Origin: Winogradskya consettensis
GTDB lineage: Bacteria > Actinomycetota > Actinomycetes > Mycobacteriales > Micromonosporaceae
Assembly: GCF_018332715.1 (NCBI RefSeq)
Contig: NZ_BOQP01000022.1
Span: 1-64,000, forward strand
Direction: 5' to 3'
Length of the DNA: 64,000 nt
The translations under genes and the position numbers were made by a program. Position 1 is the first letter of the stretch, and each line of letters starts with the position of its first letter. Under the pieces are notes generated by a model. That model did no database searches, had not been told where the DNA came from, and saw only the letters and a list, made by a program, of their open reading frames with translations. Positions 25,580 through 35,376 of this stretch are shown piece by piece.

Positions 25580-26692
25580 GTGACTGATCCGGTGGGTGCG
25601 TTCTGTGCGGAGCTCAGAAATCTCGTCCGCAGCTCGGGCCTGTCGGCCAACGCGGCCGCCCGCCGGCTCCACCTCAGCAGGAGTCAGTTCTACGCGATCA
25701 TCAACGGCGAGGTCCGCCGGCCGCCCGACTGGGGCAAGGTCGAGACTCTCATCCGGTTGTGCGATGAGGACGATGCCGCGGTGGCCGCGTGGCGCACCCG
25801 GCACGACCGGATGATCCGCGAATACGACGAGCTCCGCGTTCAGCAGCGGGAAGCCGGCACCCTCGAGGAACCGGAGGAACCGGAGGAACCGGAGGAACCG
25901 GAGGAACCGGAGGAACCGGAGGAACCGGAGGAACCGGAGACGCCCGACGGGCCGGCCGCGGAGCCGGGCGGCGCCCGCAGGAGAAAGCTGCTGCTGGTGG
26001 CCGCCGTCATCGTCGCGGCCGCGGTCGCCCTCGTGGCGGTCGTGCTGGGGGTCCGCGACACCGGCGGCGAGGGTTCGGCTGCTGCCGGCGGGGCCACGCA
26101 GGCACCCACGCGCACAGCCTCCCCCGCGCCCACCGGCACAGCCTCCCCCGCGCCCACCGGCACGGCCTCCCCCGCGCCCACCGCGATGGGAGCGGAGGAC
26201 GACGGCAGCACCGCCTGCGTCAGCGGGCCGCCCGCGCCCGGCACGGCGTTGCTGACCGTGCCGAGGGACCCGAAGGCCGGCGTGCCGAAGACGCAGGAAA
26301 CGTGGTGGGCGTCCAATTCTCACGTCACGCTCTTCGGCGTGGGCCCGTCGGGGTTCAGCGCGGACGTCGTCGGCGGTACTGAACACGACTACAGCCTCGT
26401 CGTGCTGCACGGCTGCATCCCGCTGATCGCAAGGCATCGCTACACGCTGATCTTCACCGCCTCCGCCACGCCGGTGGGTTCGGCGCTGGTCCGGGTGCAG
26501 AACAGCCGGAACCAGATCGAGACGGGGTCGTTCCAGGACGTGGTTCACCTGACGGCCCAGCCGCGCCCGTTCACCTACACCTTCGAGGCCGCCGTGACCA
26601 GCAACAGCAGTGAGCTGACGTTCCAGGTGGGCGGCCAGCCGGACGATTTCCGCCTGACACTCACCGGGATCGGCCTCACGGAACAGGCCTGA
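25580..26692 (+). CDS. HTH-transmembrane protein with extracytoplasmic beta domain
   Basis: A 370-residue protein with an unusual order of parts. Residues 1-~85 are an XRE-like helix-turn-helix (LSANAAARRLHLSRSQFYAIING) plus a following helical segment. Residues ~95-120 are eight perfect EEP tripeptides encoded by identical 9-bp repeats (25865-25936). Residues ~135-158 are a single transmembrane helix preceded by RRRK. Then comes a Thr/Ala/Ser/Pro linker with repeated TASPAPTG, and a ~150-residue predicted beta-sandwich (GSFQDVVHLTAQPRPFTYTF ... GGQPDDFRLTLTGIGL) that resembles carbohydrate-binding modules. The cytoplasmic HTH and outer domain suggest a transmembrane one-component sensor or RodZ-like wall protein; this is inference. 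Start: the GTG at 25580. Confidence 0.72.
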   Translation: MTDPVGAFCAELRNLVRSSGLSANAAARRLHLSRSQFYAIINGEVRRPPDWGKVETLIRLCDEDDAAVAAWRTRHDRMIREYDELRVQQREAGTLEEPEEPEEPEEPEEPEEPEEPEEPETPDGPAAEPGGARRRKLLLVAAVIVAAAVALVAVVLGVRDTGGEGSAAAGGATQAPTRTASPAPTGTASPAPTGTASPAPTAMGAEDDGSTACVSGPPAPGTALLTVPRDPKAGVPKTQETWWASNSHVTLFGVGPSGFSADVVGGTEHDYSLVVLHGCIPLIARHRYTLIFTASATPVGSALVRVQNSRNQIETGSFQDVVHLTAQPRPFTYTFEAAVTSNSSELTFQVGGQPDDFRLTLTGIGLTEQA

Positions 26693-26696
26693 CCGG

Positions 26697-27524
26697 TCAC
26701 TGCGGCGGGGTGCAGCTGAACTCCGACACCTTCAGCGGGCTGTGGGTGTCGTACTCGGACGGTGGCATGGTCGGCAGGTTGTTGGCCAGGAACGTCTGCC
26801 ACAGACCCGTGGTGACGAACCTGCCGAGGGCACCCCGCAGGCGCTGGCAGAGCTCGAAGTTCCCCTTCCTGACGCCGATCCCGTAGAGCTCCAGGTGGCC
26901 GATGCGGGTGCCGAGGATCTCGTACCTGCCGGGATGGTCGTTCACGAAGCCGTAGAGCACCAGGTCGTCCGTGCCGATCGCCTGGACCTTGCCGGTGTCG
27001 AGCTGGTCGAGGCATTCGGTCAGGGTGGCACTCGCGCTGAAACTCGCGTATCCATAGTGATCGAGCTGGTCCTGCGACGTCGATCCCTCCTGGACACAGC
27101 CGGTCAGGTTCTGTGGTTTAACCTTGGCGAGCGCGGCCGCGTCGGTCTTGCGGACGAGCAGCGCCTGCTTGGCGATCAGGTACGGGCCGACGAAATCGAC
27201 CTCCTTGGCGCGGGCGTCCGTCGCCGAGTACGTGGCGATGACCGCGTCGACGGTGCCCTCCTTGATCAGGGTCTCGCGGTTGAGGGACAGCGTGTCGTAC
27301 GGGCGGACCGTGAAGCCGAGATCCTGGCCCAGCCACCGGGCCAGGGCGTAGTCGTAGCCGCTCCAGGCACCACCGACCGATTTACCCCAGCCGGGTACGT
27401 CCGCGTGCACGCCGATCGTGAGGTGTTCCCCGGGTGCGGCGGGCGGCGGGGTAGTAGTGGTGGTTCCGCAGGCGGCCAGAAGGAACGTGAGGGCGAGAGC
27501 AGCACGGGTCATCCGGTTCTTCAT
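26697..27524 (-). CDS. Type 3 extracellular solute-binding lipoprotein (glutamate-binding type)
   Basis: A 275-residue binding protein of the polar amino acid ABC family. It has a lipoprotein signal (ALTFLLAAC at about residues 11-19), a Thr/Pro-rich linker, and then the SBP_bac_3 fold: HLTIGVHADVPGW, GYDYALARWLGQDLGF, the AVIATYSATDARAKEVDFVGPYLIAKQALLVRK core and QAIGTDDLVLYGF. It is closest in style to GluB. No permease or ATPase lies beside it, so it is either an orphan or serves a transporter elsewhere. Its start codon is one base after the stop of the upstream membrane protein gene, so the two form an operon. Confidence 0.85.
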   Translation of the reverse strand: MKNRMTRAALALTFLLAACGTTTTTPPPAAPGEHLTIGVHADVPGWGKSVGGAWSGYDYALARWLGQDLGFTVRPYDTLSLNRETLIKEGTVDAVIATYSATDARAKEVDFVGPYLIAKQALLVRKTDAAALAKVKPQNLTGCVQEGSTSQDQLDHYGYASFSASATLTECLDQLDTGKVQAIGTDDLVLYGFVNDHPGRYEILGTRIGHLELYGIGVRKGNFELCQRLRGALGRFVTTGLWQTFLANNLPTMPPSEYDTHSPLKVSEFSCTPPQ

Positions 27525-27525
27525 G

Positions 27526-28152
27526 TCAGCTCACAAACTCCGCGTCGGTGATGTCGATGGTCATCCGGCAGGCTTCCGGCGCGGCGACCGTGAGCCGGAC
27601 CTCGCGGGCGGCGCCGCCCGGTCCGAGTTCCAGCTCCATCGGCTCACCGTTGGATGCGGTCGCTTCGTCGCGTACGGAGCCCCCGAAGATCAGGGCCGCC
27701 GTCAGGGTGGAGTCGCGTTCGCAGAAGCCTGAGGTGTCGGTGTTGTGGAGATGTCCGGTGAAGCGCAGTCGCTCACGGGCGACGCCGGCGGCGGACGGAT
27801 GCCAGGTGACGGTCTGGCCGGTCTCCAGTGCGGCGGAGGTCATCGGGGCGGCGTCGATTCCTGCTTCCCGGCTGGTGTGGAACAGACCGGCCGCCACCAC
27901 GACCATCAGCAGGGCGAGCATCCAGAGGCCGAAGCGGCGACCGGCACCCACCGGGGTGAACTCGGCGCTGCCGCGGCGGGCCAGGTAGACGGCGGTAAGG
28001 ATGTCGAGGGAGCCGACGACGACCTGGAGCACGGACAACGCCCGGGCGCCGTCCTCGCCGGTGAAGAAGAGGTACGCCGCCAGCCCGCCGCCGAGAACGA
28101 TGATGAGCAATGGCCAGCCCACGCCGCGCCGGCCGGTGTCCCGGTATGCCAT
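27526..28152 (-). CDS. Membrane protein with periplasmic beta domain, unknown function
   Basis: A 208-residue protein with three hydrophobic helices (about residues 13-30, 38-56 and 75-92), then a ~110-residue extracytoplasmic domain rich in beta-strand patterns (TVTWHPSAAGVARERLRF ... REVRLTVAAPEACRMTIDIT) containing two cysteines that could bridge. I recognise no family. Start: the ATG at 28152, no strong ribosome binding site. It is directly followed by the solute-binding lipoprotein, which suggests a joint role in ligand sensing or uptake. Confidence 0.6.
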   Translation of the reverse strand: MAYRDTGRRGVGWPLLIIVLGGGLAAYLFFTGEDGARALSVLQVVVGSLDILTAVYLARRGSAEFTPVGAGRRFGLWMLALLMVVVAAGLFHTSREAGIDAAPMTSAALETGQTVTWHPSAAGVARERLRFTGHLHNTDTSGFCERDSTLTAALIFGGSVRDEATASNGEPMELELGPGGAAREVRLTVAAPEACRMTIDITDAEFVS

Positions 28153-28225
28153 GAGGAATAGTTGTCCGGCAGGCGGGTTTCACGTGGTGGAAACCGGACT
28201 ACACCGGACTACACCGGAAACACGA

Positions 28226-28251
28226 AGGACCCGGCCATCCGGCCGGGTCCT
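28226..28251 (-). terminator. Hairpin terminator of gltBD
   Basis: Perfect 11-bp arms AGGACCCGGCC / GGCCGGGTCCT with a 4-base loop, 13 bases beyond the gltD stop codon. On the minus strand the stem is followed by TTCGTGTTTCC, a weak T-rich tail. A short direct repeat (GGACTACACC twice) lies beyond it. Confidence 0.7.
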
Positions 28252-28264
28252 CAGTGGAGATGCG

Positions 28265-29743
28265 TCAGCGGACGGTCGCGAGGGGCTGCGACGAGGGGTG
28301 TACGGGGGCCGGAAGCTCCCCGGGCGCACCCAGGTAGGTGTGGATCGCCGCGGCGGCGGCGCGGCCCTCGGCGATCGCCCAGACGATCAGGGAGGCGCCG
28401 CGGTGCATGTCGCCTGCCACGAAGACGCCGGGGGCGTCGGTCTGCCAGTCGTCGCCGGAGTCCACGGAGCCACGCCGGTTGGGGGTGACGCCGAACTGGT
28501 CGAGCAGCGGCTGGCGTTCGGTGCCCTCGAAGCCGATCGCGAGGAGCACCAGCTCGGCGCGCAGGTCGCGCTCCGAGCCGGGGGTGACGGTGACCGTACG
28601 CACTCCGTCAACCCGTTCGACCACGACATCGGCGACCCGTACGGCGGCCACGTTGCCGGAGCCGTCGTTGACGAACTCCTGCACGGCGACAGCGAAGACG
28701 CGCTCGCCGCCCTCCTCGTGGGCCGGGTAGTTGCGCAGGATGACGGGCCACGTCGGCCACGGGTGCTGGCCGGCGATGCGGGTCTCCGGGGGCAGCGGGT
28801 ACTGGTCGAGCTGGATGACGCCGGCCGCGCCCTGGCGGTGGGCGACGCCGAGGCAGTCCGCGCCGGTGTCGCCGCCGCCGATGATCACGACGTGCTTGCC
28901 GTTCGCGTCGATCGGGGTGCTGTCCTGCAGACCCGCGACGACCCGGTTGGCGGGGACGAGGTGCTCCATGGCGAGGTGCACGCCGCCCAGCTCGCGTCCC
29001 GGCGTCCCGGGGGTGTCACGGCTCTCGAGCGCCCCACAGGTGAGCAGGACAGCGTCGAACTGTTCCCGAAGCTCAGCCGCGGTGATGTCGACGCCGACGT
29101 TGACGCCGGTGCGGAACTCGACGCCCTCGGCGGACATCTGCTCCATCCGGGCGTCGATGCGCTCCTTCTCCAGCTTGAAGTCGGGGATGCCGTAGCGCAG
29201 CAGGCCACCGATCGCGTCGTCGCGCTCGAAGACCGTGACCGCGTGCCCGGCACGGGCCAGCTGCTGGGCGGCGGCCAGGCCCGCGGGGCCGGAGCCGACG
29301 ACGGCGACCGACTTGCCGGAGCGGGTGACCGGCGGCTGCGGCTTGACGTAGCCGAGGTCGAACGCGTGGTTGGCGATCTCCACCTCGACCTGCTTGATGG
29401 TGACCGGGTCGTCGGCGATGCCGAGGACGCAGGCCGCCTCGCAGGGCGCGGGGCAGAGCCGCCCGGTGAACTCCGGGAAGTTGTTCGTCGCGTGCAGGCT
29501 CTCGGCCGCCGCCGCCCACGCTCCCGTGCGGACCAGGTCGTTCCAGTCCGGGATGCGGTTGCCCAGCGGGCAGCCCTCGTGACAGAACGGGATGCCGCAG
29601 TCCATGCACCGGGTGGCCTGGTCGCGGATGAGCTCCTCGCCCGCGGGCGGGTAGACCTCGTGCCAGTCGCGGATGCGCACCGGCACCGGGCGCCGCTTGG
29701 GCAACTGCCGTTCGTACCTCAGGAAACCGTTCGGATCAGGCAC
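28265..29743 (-). CDS. gltD: Glutamate synthase (NADPH) small subunit
   Basis: Supplies electrons from NADPH, through FAD and iron-sulfur clusters, to the large subunit for glutamate formation from glutamine and 2-oxoglutarate. The 492-residue product has the N-terminal cysteine-rich cluster motif (CMDCGIPFCHEGCPLGNRI and a later CPAPCEAAC), an FAD-binding VAVVGSGPAGLAAAQQL motif and a second dinucleotide site HVVIIGGGDTGADC, and ends with the GDMHRGASLIVWAIAEGR motif. Its GTG start overlaps the gltB stop by 8 bases. Confidence 0.96.
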   Translation of the reverse strand: MPDPNGFLRYERQLPKRRPVPVRIRDWHEVYPPAGEELIRDQATRCMDCGIPFCHEGCPLGNRIPDWNDLVRTGAWAAAAESLHATNNFPEFTGRLCPAPCEAACVLGIADDPVTIKQVEVEIANHAFDLGYVKPQPPVTRSGKSVAVVGSGPAGLAAAQQLARAGHAVTVFERDDAIGGLLRYGIPDFKLEKERIDARMEQMSAEGVEFRTGVNVGVDITAAELREQFDAVLLTCGALESRDTPGTPGRELGGVHLAMEHLVPANRVVAGLQDSTPIDANGKHVVIIGGGDTGADCLGVAHRQGAAGVIQLDQYPLPPETRIAGQHPWPTWPVILRNYPAHEEGGERVFAVAVQEFVNDGSGNVAAVRVADVVVERVDGVRTVTVTPGSERDLRAELVLLAIGFEGTERQPLLDQFGVTPNRRGSVDSGDDWQTDAPGVFVAGDMHRGASLIVWAIAEGRAAAAAIHTYLGAPGELPAPVHPSSQPLATVR

Positions 29744-32700
29744 GAGTCGCCCCCATAACTGCCTCGTCGACGTCGCGACCGGCAGCCTCGGCGGTCTTGA
29801 TCAGTTCCATCACTCGCTTGTAGTCACGCGGCACGACGGCGGTGAACTCCGCCACCGCGGCCGGCCAGTCCCCCAGCAGCCGTTCGGCGACCGCCGAGCC
29901 GGTCTCGTCCAGGTGGGTCGTGACGAGCCGGTGCAGGATCTCCTGCTCCTCCGCCGTCAGCGGGGCCAGGTCGACCAGCTCCGGGTTGACCTTGGACGCG
30001 TCCAGGTTGTGGATGAACGCCATGCCACCGCTCATGCCCGCGGCGAAGTTGCGCCCGATCGAGCCGAGCACCACCACGACACCACCGGTCATGTACTCGG
30101 CGCCGTGGTCGCCGACGCCTTCGACAACCGCCGAGGCGCCCGAGTTGCGCACGGCGAACCGCTCGCCGGCCTTGCCGCGCAGGAACAGCTCGCCCGCCGT
30201 CGCTCCATAGAGGATGGTGTTGCCGGCGATGATGTTCTCCTCCGCGACGAACGGCGCGTCCTCGGCCGGCCGGATCGCGATCCGGCCGCCGGAGAGGCCC
30301 TTGGCCACGTAGTCGTTGGTGTCGCCGATGAGCCGCAGGGTCACGCCGCGCGGCAGGAACGCGCCGAACGACTGGCCGCCGGTGCCGCGCAGGGTGAACG
30401 CGATCGTGTTGTCGGGCAGGCCGTTGCCGCCGTACCGGCGGGTGACCTCGCCGCCCAGCATCGCGCCGACGCTGCGGTGGTCGTTGCGGACCTTCACCTC
30501 GGCGCGCACCTCGGTGCCGTCGGTCAGGGCCGGCTGGGCGAGCGCGATCAGCTCGTTGTCCAGCGCCTTGTCCAGGCCGTGGTCCTGCGCGACGACGCCG
30601 CGGCGGGCCGCGCCCTCCTCGAGCTCCGGCACGAACAGCACCGGGCTCAGGTCGAGGCCCTTGGCCTTCCAGTGGTCGAGCGCCGGGACCACGTTGAGCA
30701 CCTCGGCCTGCCCGATCGCCTCGTCGATGGTGCGGAAGCCCAGCTCGGCGAGGTAGCCGCGGACCTCCTCGGCGATGAACATGAAGAAGTTCTCGACGAA
30801 CTCGGGCTTGCCGGTGTAACGCTCGCGCAGCACGGGGTTCTGCGTGGCGATGCCGACCGGGCAGGTGTCCAGGTGGCAGACGCGCATCATGATGCAGCCC
30901 GAGACGATCAGGGGCGCGGTCGCGAAGCCGAACTCCTCGGCACCCAGCAGCGCCGCGATGATCACGTCGCGACCGGTCTTGAGCTGACCGTCGACCTGCA
31001 CGGTGACCCGGTCGCGCAGCTTGTTCAGCAGCAGCGTCTGCTGCGCCTCGGCGAGGCCGAGCTCCCACGGCGAACCGGCGTGCTTGAGCGAGTTGAGCGG
31101 CGACGCGCCCGTCCCGCCGTCGTGGCCGGAGATCAGGATGACGTCGGCCTTGAGTTTGGCCACGCCTGCTGCGACGGTGCCGACCCCGATCTCAGAAACC
31201 AGTTTCACGTGTACGCGCGCAGCCGGATTCACGTTCTTGAGGTCGTGAACGAGCTGGGCCAGGTCCTCGATGGAGTAGATGTCGTGGTGCGGCGGCGGCG
31301 AGATGAGCCCGACGCCCGGGGTGGCGTGCCGCGTCTTCGCGATCCAGGGCCACACCTTGTTCCCGGGGAGCTGCCCGCCCTCGCCCGGCTTCGCGCCCTG
31401 CGCCATCTTGATCTGCAGGTCGTCCGCGTTCACGAGGTACTCGCTCGTCACACCGAAGCGGCCGGAGGCGATCTGCTTGACGCTGGAGCGCCGCGCCGGG
31501 TCGTAGAGCCGCTCGACGTCCTCGCCGCCCTCGCCGGTGTTCGACTTCGCGCCGAGCCGGTTCATCGCGATCGCCAGGGTCTCGTGCGACTCCGCCGAGA
31601 TGGAGCCGTACGACATGGCACCGGTCGCGAAGCGCTTCACGATCTCCGACGCCGGCTCGACCTCGTCCAGCGGCACCGGCACCCGGCCGGGGTCGAAGCG
31701 GAACAGCCCGCGCAGCGAGCCCGCCGCCTCGGCCAGCCCGTCGACCTTCGCGGTGTACTGCTTGAAGACGTCGTACTGCTTGCTGCGGGTGGCGTGCTGC
31801 AGCAGGAACACCGTCTCCGGGTTGAAGAGGTGGACCTCGCCCTCGCGGCGCCACTGGTACTCGCCCCCGACCTCGAGACGGCGATGGCTGCGCTCGGCGG
31901 GGTTGCTGGGGTACGCCTTGGCGTGCCGGACGGCCACCTCGGCGTGGATCTGGGCCAGCCCGGAGCCGCCGATGCGCCCCGACGTGCCGGCGAAGTAGCG
32001 CTGCAGCAGCTTGTTGTCCAGGCCGACCGCCTCGAACACCTGCGCGCCGCAGTACGACGACACCGTCGAGATGCCCATCTTGGACATGATCTTCAGGACG
32101 CCCTTGCCGAGCGCCTTGACGTAGTTGCGGACCGCCTTCTGCGACTCCATCCCGGCGAGCGGGCCGGTCGCGATGAGGTCGTCGACGCTCTCGAAGGCGA
32201 GGTACGGGTTGACCGCCGCGGCGCCGTACCCGATGAGCACTGCCGCGTGGTGCACCTCCCGGCAGTCGCCGCTCTCCACGACGAGCGCGACCTGCGTGCG
32301 GGTCTGCTCGCGGACGAGGTGCTGGTGGACGGCCGCGGTGAGCAGCAGCGACGGGATCGGCGCCAGGTCGGCGTTCGAGTCACGGTCGGAGAGCACCAGG
32401 ATGCGTACGCCGTCCTCGATCGCCTCCGACACGTGCCGGCAGATCTGGGTCAGCCGGGCCTTGATGCCCGCAGCCCCGTCGCGCAACGGGTAGAGACCGG
32501 AGACCCGGACCGCCTTGAAACCGGGCAGGTCGCCGTCCTCGTCGATGGAGAGCAGCTTCGCCAGCTCGTCGTTGTCGAGGATCGGGTAGGGCAGCACGAT
32601 CTGCCGGCAGCTCGCGGGCCCCGGGTTGAGCAGGTTGCCCTCCGGCCCGATCGTCATCGACAGGCTGGTCACCATCTCCTCGCGGATCGCGTCCAGCGGC

Positions 32701-34307
32701 GGGTTGGTGACCTGGGCGAACAGCTGGTGGAAGTAGTCGAACAGCAGCCGCGGGCGCGTCGACAACGGCGAGATGGGCGTGTCCGTACCCATCGAACCGA
32801 GCGGCTCGGCACCGAGCCGGGCCATCGGCGCGACCAGGATCTTCAGCTCCTCCTCGGAGTAGCCGAAGATCTGCTGGCGGCGCATCACCGAGTCGTGCGT
32901 GTAGATGATGTGCTCGCGCGGCGGCAGGTCACCGAGGTCGATCAGCCCGGCGTGCAGCCACTCGTCGTACGGCTGCGCGGCGGCCAGCTCGGCCTTGATC
33001 TCGTCGTCGTGCACGATCCGGCCGGCCTCGGTGTCGACCAGGAACATCCGGCCCGGCTGCAGGCGGCCCTTGGCGACGACGGTCGACGGGTCGATGTCGA
33101 GCACGCCGGCCTCGGAGCCGAGCACGACCAGGCCGTCGCTCGTGTGCCACCAGCGCCCGGGGCGCAGGCCGTTGCGGTCCAGGACAGCGCCGATGACCGT
33201 GCCGTCGGTGAAAGCGACCGAGGCGGGACCGTCCCACGGCTCCATCAGGCTCGCGTGGAAGCGGTAGAAGGCGCGGCGGGCGGGGTCCATGCCCGGGTCG
33301 TTCTCCCACGCCTCCGGGATCATCATCAGCACCGAGTGCGGCAGGCTGCGCCCGGCGAGGTGCAGCAGCTCCAGCACGGCGTCGAAGTTCGCGGAGTCGG
33401 ACGCCTCGGGCGTACAGATGGGGAAGAGCCGTTTGATTTTGCCCGGCACGTTCGGCGACTTCAGCAGCGCCTCGCGGGCCGCCATCCAGTTCTTGTTGCC
33501 ACGGATCGTGTTGATCTCACCGTTGTGGGCGATGAACCGGTAGGGGTGCGCCAGCGGCCACGACGGGAACGTGTTGGTCGAGAACCGCGAGTGCACCAGC
33601 GCGATCGCGCTGTCCATCCGCTCGTCGGTGAGGTCCGGGAAGAATTCCGGGAGCTGGTCGGGCGTGAGCATGCCCTTGTACGTGATGGTGCGCGCCGACA
33701 GCGACGGGAAGTAGGCGCCGACGCCGCGCTGCTGCGTCTCCCGCTCGGCCTGCTTGCGCACGCAGAACGCGACGATGTCGAGCTCCTGGCCCGTGAGACG
33801 CTGCCCGGTGCCGGCGCCGGTGATCCGCTCGGCGGCGAGGAAGACCTGCTTGATCGCGGGGCGGGCGGCCTCCGCGGTCGCGCCCAGGCCGGACGGGTCC
33901 ACCGGGACGTCGCGCCAGCCCAGGATCTCCGCACCCTCGACGAGGGCGTACTTCTCGAAGACCGCGATGGCGCGGGCCGCGTCGGAGACGTCGGTCGGCA
34001 GGAAGACCAGACCCGTGGCGTACGCGCCCGGCTCCGGCAGCTCGAAGTCGACGATCTCGCGCAGGAACGCGTCCGGGACCTGGATCATGATGCCGGCGCC
34101 GTCGCCGGTGTTGTACTCGGCGCCACGGGCGCCACGGTGGTCGAGCCGGATCAGCGCGGAGAGACCCTTGGCGACAACGTCGTGAGACCGTCGCCCGTGC
34201 AGGTCAGCGACGAACGCGACGCCGCATGCGTCGCGTTCGTTTGCCGGGTCGTAGAGCCCTTGCGAGCCTTGGGAATGCTGCGCAGCCACCGGGCCTCCGA
34301 TCGTCAC
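29736..34307 (-). CDS. gltB: Glutamate synthase (NADPH) large subunit
   Basis: The ammonia-assimilating subunit. The 1,523-residue product has an N-terminal glutamine amidotransferase domain whose nucleophile Cys lies in ANERDACGVAFVADLHG (about residue 28, exposed after removal of a short propeptide). A central domain follows, then the FMN-binding synthase barrel. The 3Fe-4S cluster ligands are in CIMMRVCHLDTCPVGIA, and the C-terminal domain is a GXGXG beta-helix (GGVVVVLGSIGRNFAAGMSGG). The GTG at 34307 is used. gltB and gltD form one operon ending at the hairpin 28226-28251. Confidence 0.96.
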   Translation of the reverse strand: MTIGGPVAAQHSQGSQGLYDPANERDACGVAFVADLHGRRSHDVVAKGLSALIRLDHRGARGAEYNTGDGAGIMIQVPDAFLREIVDFELPEPGAYATGLVFLPTDVSDAARAIAVFEKYALVEGAEILGWRDVPVDPSGLGATAEAARPAIKQVFLAAERITGAGTGQRLTGQELDIVAFCVRKQAERETQQRGVGAYFPSLSARTITYKGMLTPDQLPEFFPDLTDERMDSAIALVHSRFSTNTFPSWPLAHPYRFIAHNGEINTIRGNKNWMAAREALLKSPNVPGKIKRLFPICTPEASDSANFDAVLELLHLAGRSLPHSVLMMIPEAWENDPGMDPARRAFYRFHASLMEPWDGPASVAFTDGTVIGAVLDRNGLRPGRWWHTSDGLVVLGSEAGVLDIDPSTVVAKGRLQPGRMFLVDTEAGRIVHDDEIKAELAAAQPYDEWLHAGLIDLGDLPPREHIIYTHDSVMRRQQIFGYSEEELKILVAPMARLGAEPLGSMGTDTPISPLSTRPRLLFDYFHQLFAQVTNPPLDAIREEMVTSLSMTIGPEGNLLNPGPASCRQIVLPYPILDNDELAKLLSIDEDGDLPGFKAVRVSGLYPLRDGAAGIKARLTQICRHVSEAIEDGVRILVLSDRDSNADLAPIPSLLLTAAVHQHLVREQTRTQVALVVESGDCREVHHAAVLIGYGAAAVNPYLAFESVDDLIATGPLAGMESQKAVRNYVKALGKGVLKIMSKMGISTVSSYCGAQVFEAVGLDNKLLQRYFAGTSGRIGGSGLAQIHAEVAVRHAKAYPSNPAERSHRRLEVGGEYQWRREGEVHLFNPETVFLLQHATRSKQYDVFKQYTAKVDGLAEAAGSLRGLFRFDPGRVPVPLDEVEPASEIVKRFATGAMSYGSISAESHETLAIAMNRLGAKSNTGEGGEDVERLYDPARRSSVKQIASGRFGVTSEYLVNADDLQIKMAQGAKPGEGGQLPGNKVWPWIAKTRHATPGVGLISPPPHHDIYSIEDLAQLVHDLKNVNPAARVHVKLVSEIGVGTVAAGVAKLKADVILISGHDGGTGASPLNSLKHAGSPWELGLAEAQQTLLLNKLRDRVTVQVDGQLKTGRDVIIAALLGAEEFGFATAPLIVSGCIMMRVCHLDTCPVGIATQNPVLRERYTGKPEFVENFFMFIAEEVRGYLAELGFRTIDEAIGQAEVLNVVPALDHWKAKGLDLSPVLFVPELEEGAARRGVVAQDHGLDKALDNELIALAQPALTDGTEVRAEVKVRNDHRSVGAMLGGEVTRRYGGNGLPDNTIAFTLRGTGGQSFGAFLPRGVTLRLIGDTNDYVAKGLSGGRIAIRPAEDAPFVAEENIIAGNTILYGATAGELFLRGKAGERFAVRNSGASAVVEGVGDHGAEYMTGGVVVVLGSIGRNFAAGMSGGMAFIHNLDASKVNPELVDLAPLTAEEQEILHRLVTTHLDETGSAVAERLLGDWPAAVAEFTAVVPRDYKRVMELIKTAEAAGRDVDEAVMGATRA

Positions 34308-34455
34308 TTGTGTTTCCGTTTCAGGTCGGGACGACGTCGGCCCTGCAAAAGTCTCTCGATACTACGTTAGTCAGCACCGAACGCCAGGTGCGGATGGATC
34401 ACACTGCCCGCGCCGGGATCACCCTTGATCCGCGCCGGTTCGATACGCTGCCGCG

Positions 34456-35337
34456 GTGGCGCTAGAGGATACCGATATCTTCCCCAGGCTGGAGCGGTTC
34501 TACGACGCTGTCCCCCGTGACGCCGCGGTAGCGGAGGAAATCGGGGAATTCGTGCTGTTCGTCCGCGAGGGTAGGGGATGGCCCTACTACGCCCGGCCAC
34601 GCCTGGGCGGCGAAACACCGTCCGCTGCCGATGTTACTGCCGTCCGTGCCCGGCAACGAGAGGTCAGCGCCCCCGAAGCCTTCGAATGGGTGCACGAGAC
34701 GACCCCGGACCTGCTCGCGGTCGCCCGTTCCGCGGGGCTGGACGTGCTTCTCGCGCCCCTGCTCGTGCTCGACCGCGCGGCCCTGGTGCCGGAGCTGCCC
34801 ATCCCCGGCGCCGCGATCCGCTTCCTCGAGCCGGGCTCGCCGTCCTTCGCCACCGACATCGCCGCGACCCGGGCGGTGGGACGGCTCGGTTTCGACGCCC
34901 CCGCCTCGGCGACCTCCGCCGCGCCCAGCACCGCCACCGCCGGGGCGCTGACCCTGGACCCCGCCGGGCCCGAACAGCGCGACGCCGTGCCGCAGCCGAG
35001 CGCCGAGATGATCGCCGAGCAGGAGCGCCGGCACGCGTCGGGCCGGTGCATCAGCGCGGTTGTCGAGTCACCGGCCGACGGCATCGTCGCCTGCGGCTCG
35101 GTGCAGCGGGTCGACGGCGTGAGCGAGGTGGTCGGGGTGGCGACGCTGCCCTCGGCCCGCCGCCAGGGGTACGCCTCCCAGCTCACCGCCAACCTCGCCC
35201 GCCGCGCCCTGCTCGAGGGTGACGACCTGGTGTTCCTGTCCGCGGCCGACGACGACGTGGCCCGGCTCTACTCCAAGATCGGCTTCCGCCGTGCGGGGAC
35301 GGCCTGCATCGGCTCCCCCGCCGCCGCAACGGTCTGA
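34456..35337 (+). CDS. GNAT-family N-acetyltransferase
   Basis: A 293-residue protein with a ~150-residue N-terminal part lacking clear similarity and a C-terminal GNAT fold. The acetyl-CoA site is VVGVATLPSARRQGYASQLTANLA (V-x-P-x-x-R-x-x-G-Y pattern, about residue 230), followed by DLVFLSAADDDVARLYSKIGFRRAGTAC, the usual motif B ending in GFR. The substrate is unknown. Start: the GTG at 34456, diverging from gltB over a 148-base gap. It converges on the monooxygenase gene. Confidence 0.82.
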   Translation: MALEDTDIFPRLERFYDAVPRDAAVAEEIGEFVLFVREGRGWPYYARPRLGGETPSAADVTAVRARQREVSAPEAFEWVHETTPDLLAVARSAGLDVLLAPLLVLDRAALVPELPIPGAAIRFLEPGSPSFATDIAATRAVGRLGFDAPASATSAAPSTATAGALTLDPAGPEQRDAVPQPSAEMIAEQERRHASGRCISAVVESPADGIVACGSVQRVDGVSEVVGVATLPSARRQGYASQLTANLARRALLEGDDLVFLSAADDDVARLYSKIGFRRAGTACIGSPAAATV

Positions 35338-35376
35338 CGCCCTTCGGGCTTGGTCGGGCGGGCTTGGTCGGGCGGG

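Noticed and set aside
27526..28152. Permease of the type 3 binding protein
   Set aside because: Only three helices and no permease coupling motif; it has an extracytoplasmic domain instead.
29673..34370. A 1,565-codon plus-strand frame opposite gltB
   Set aside because: Antisense shadow of gltB; Arg/Val/Leu-rich, no domain.
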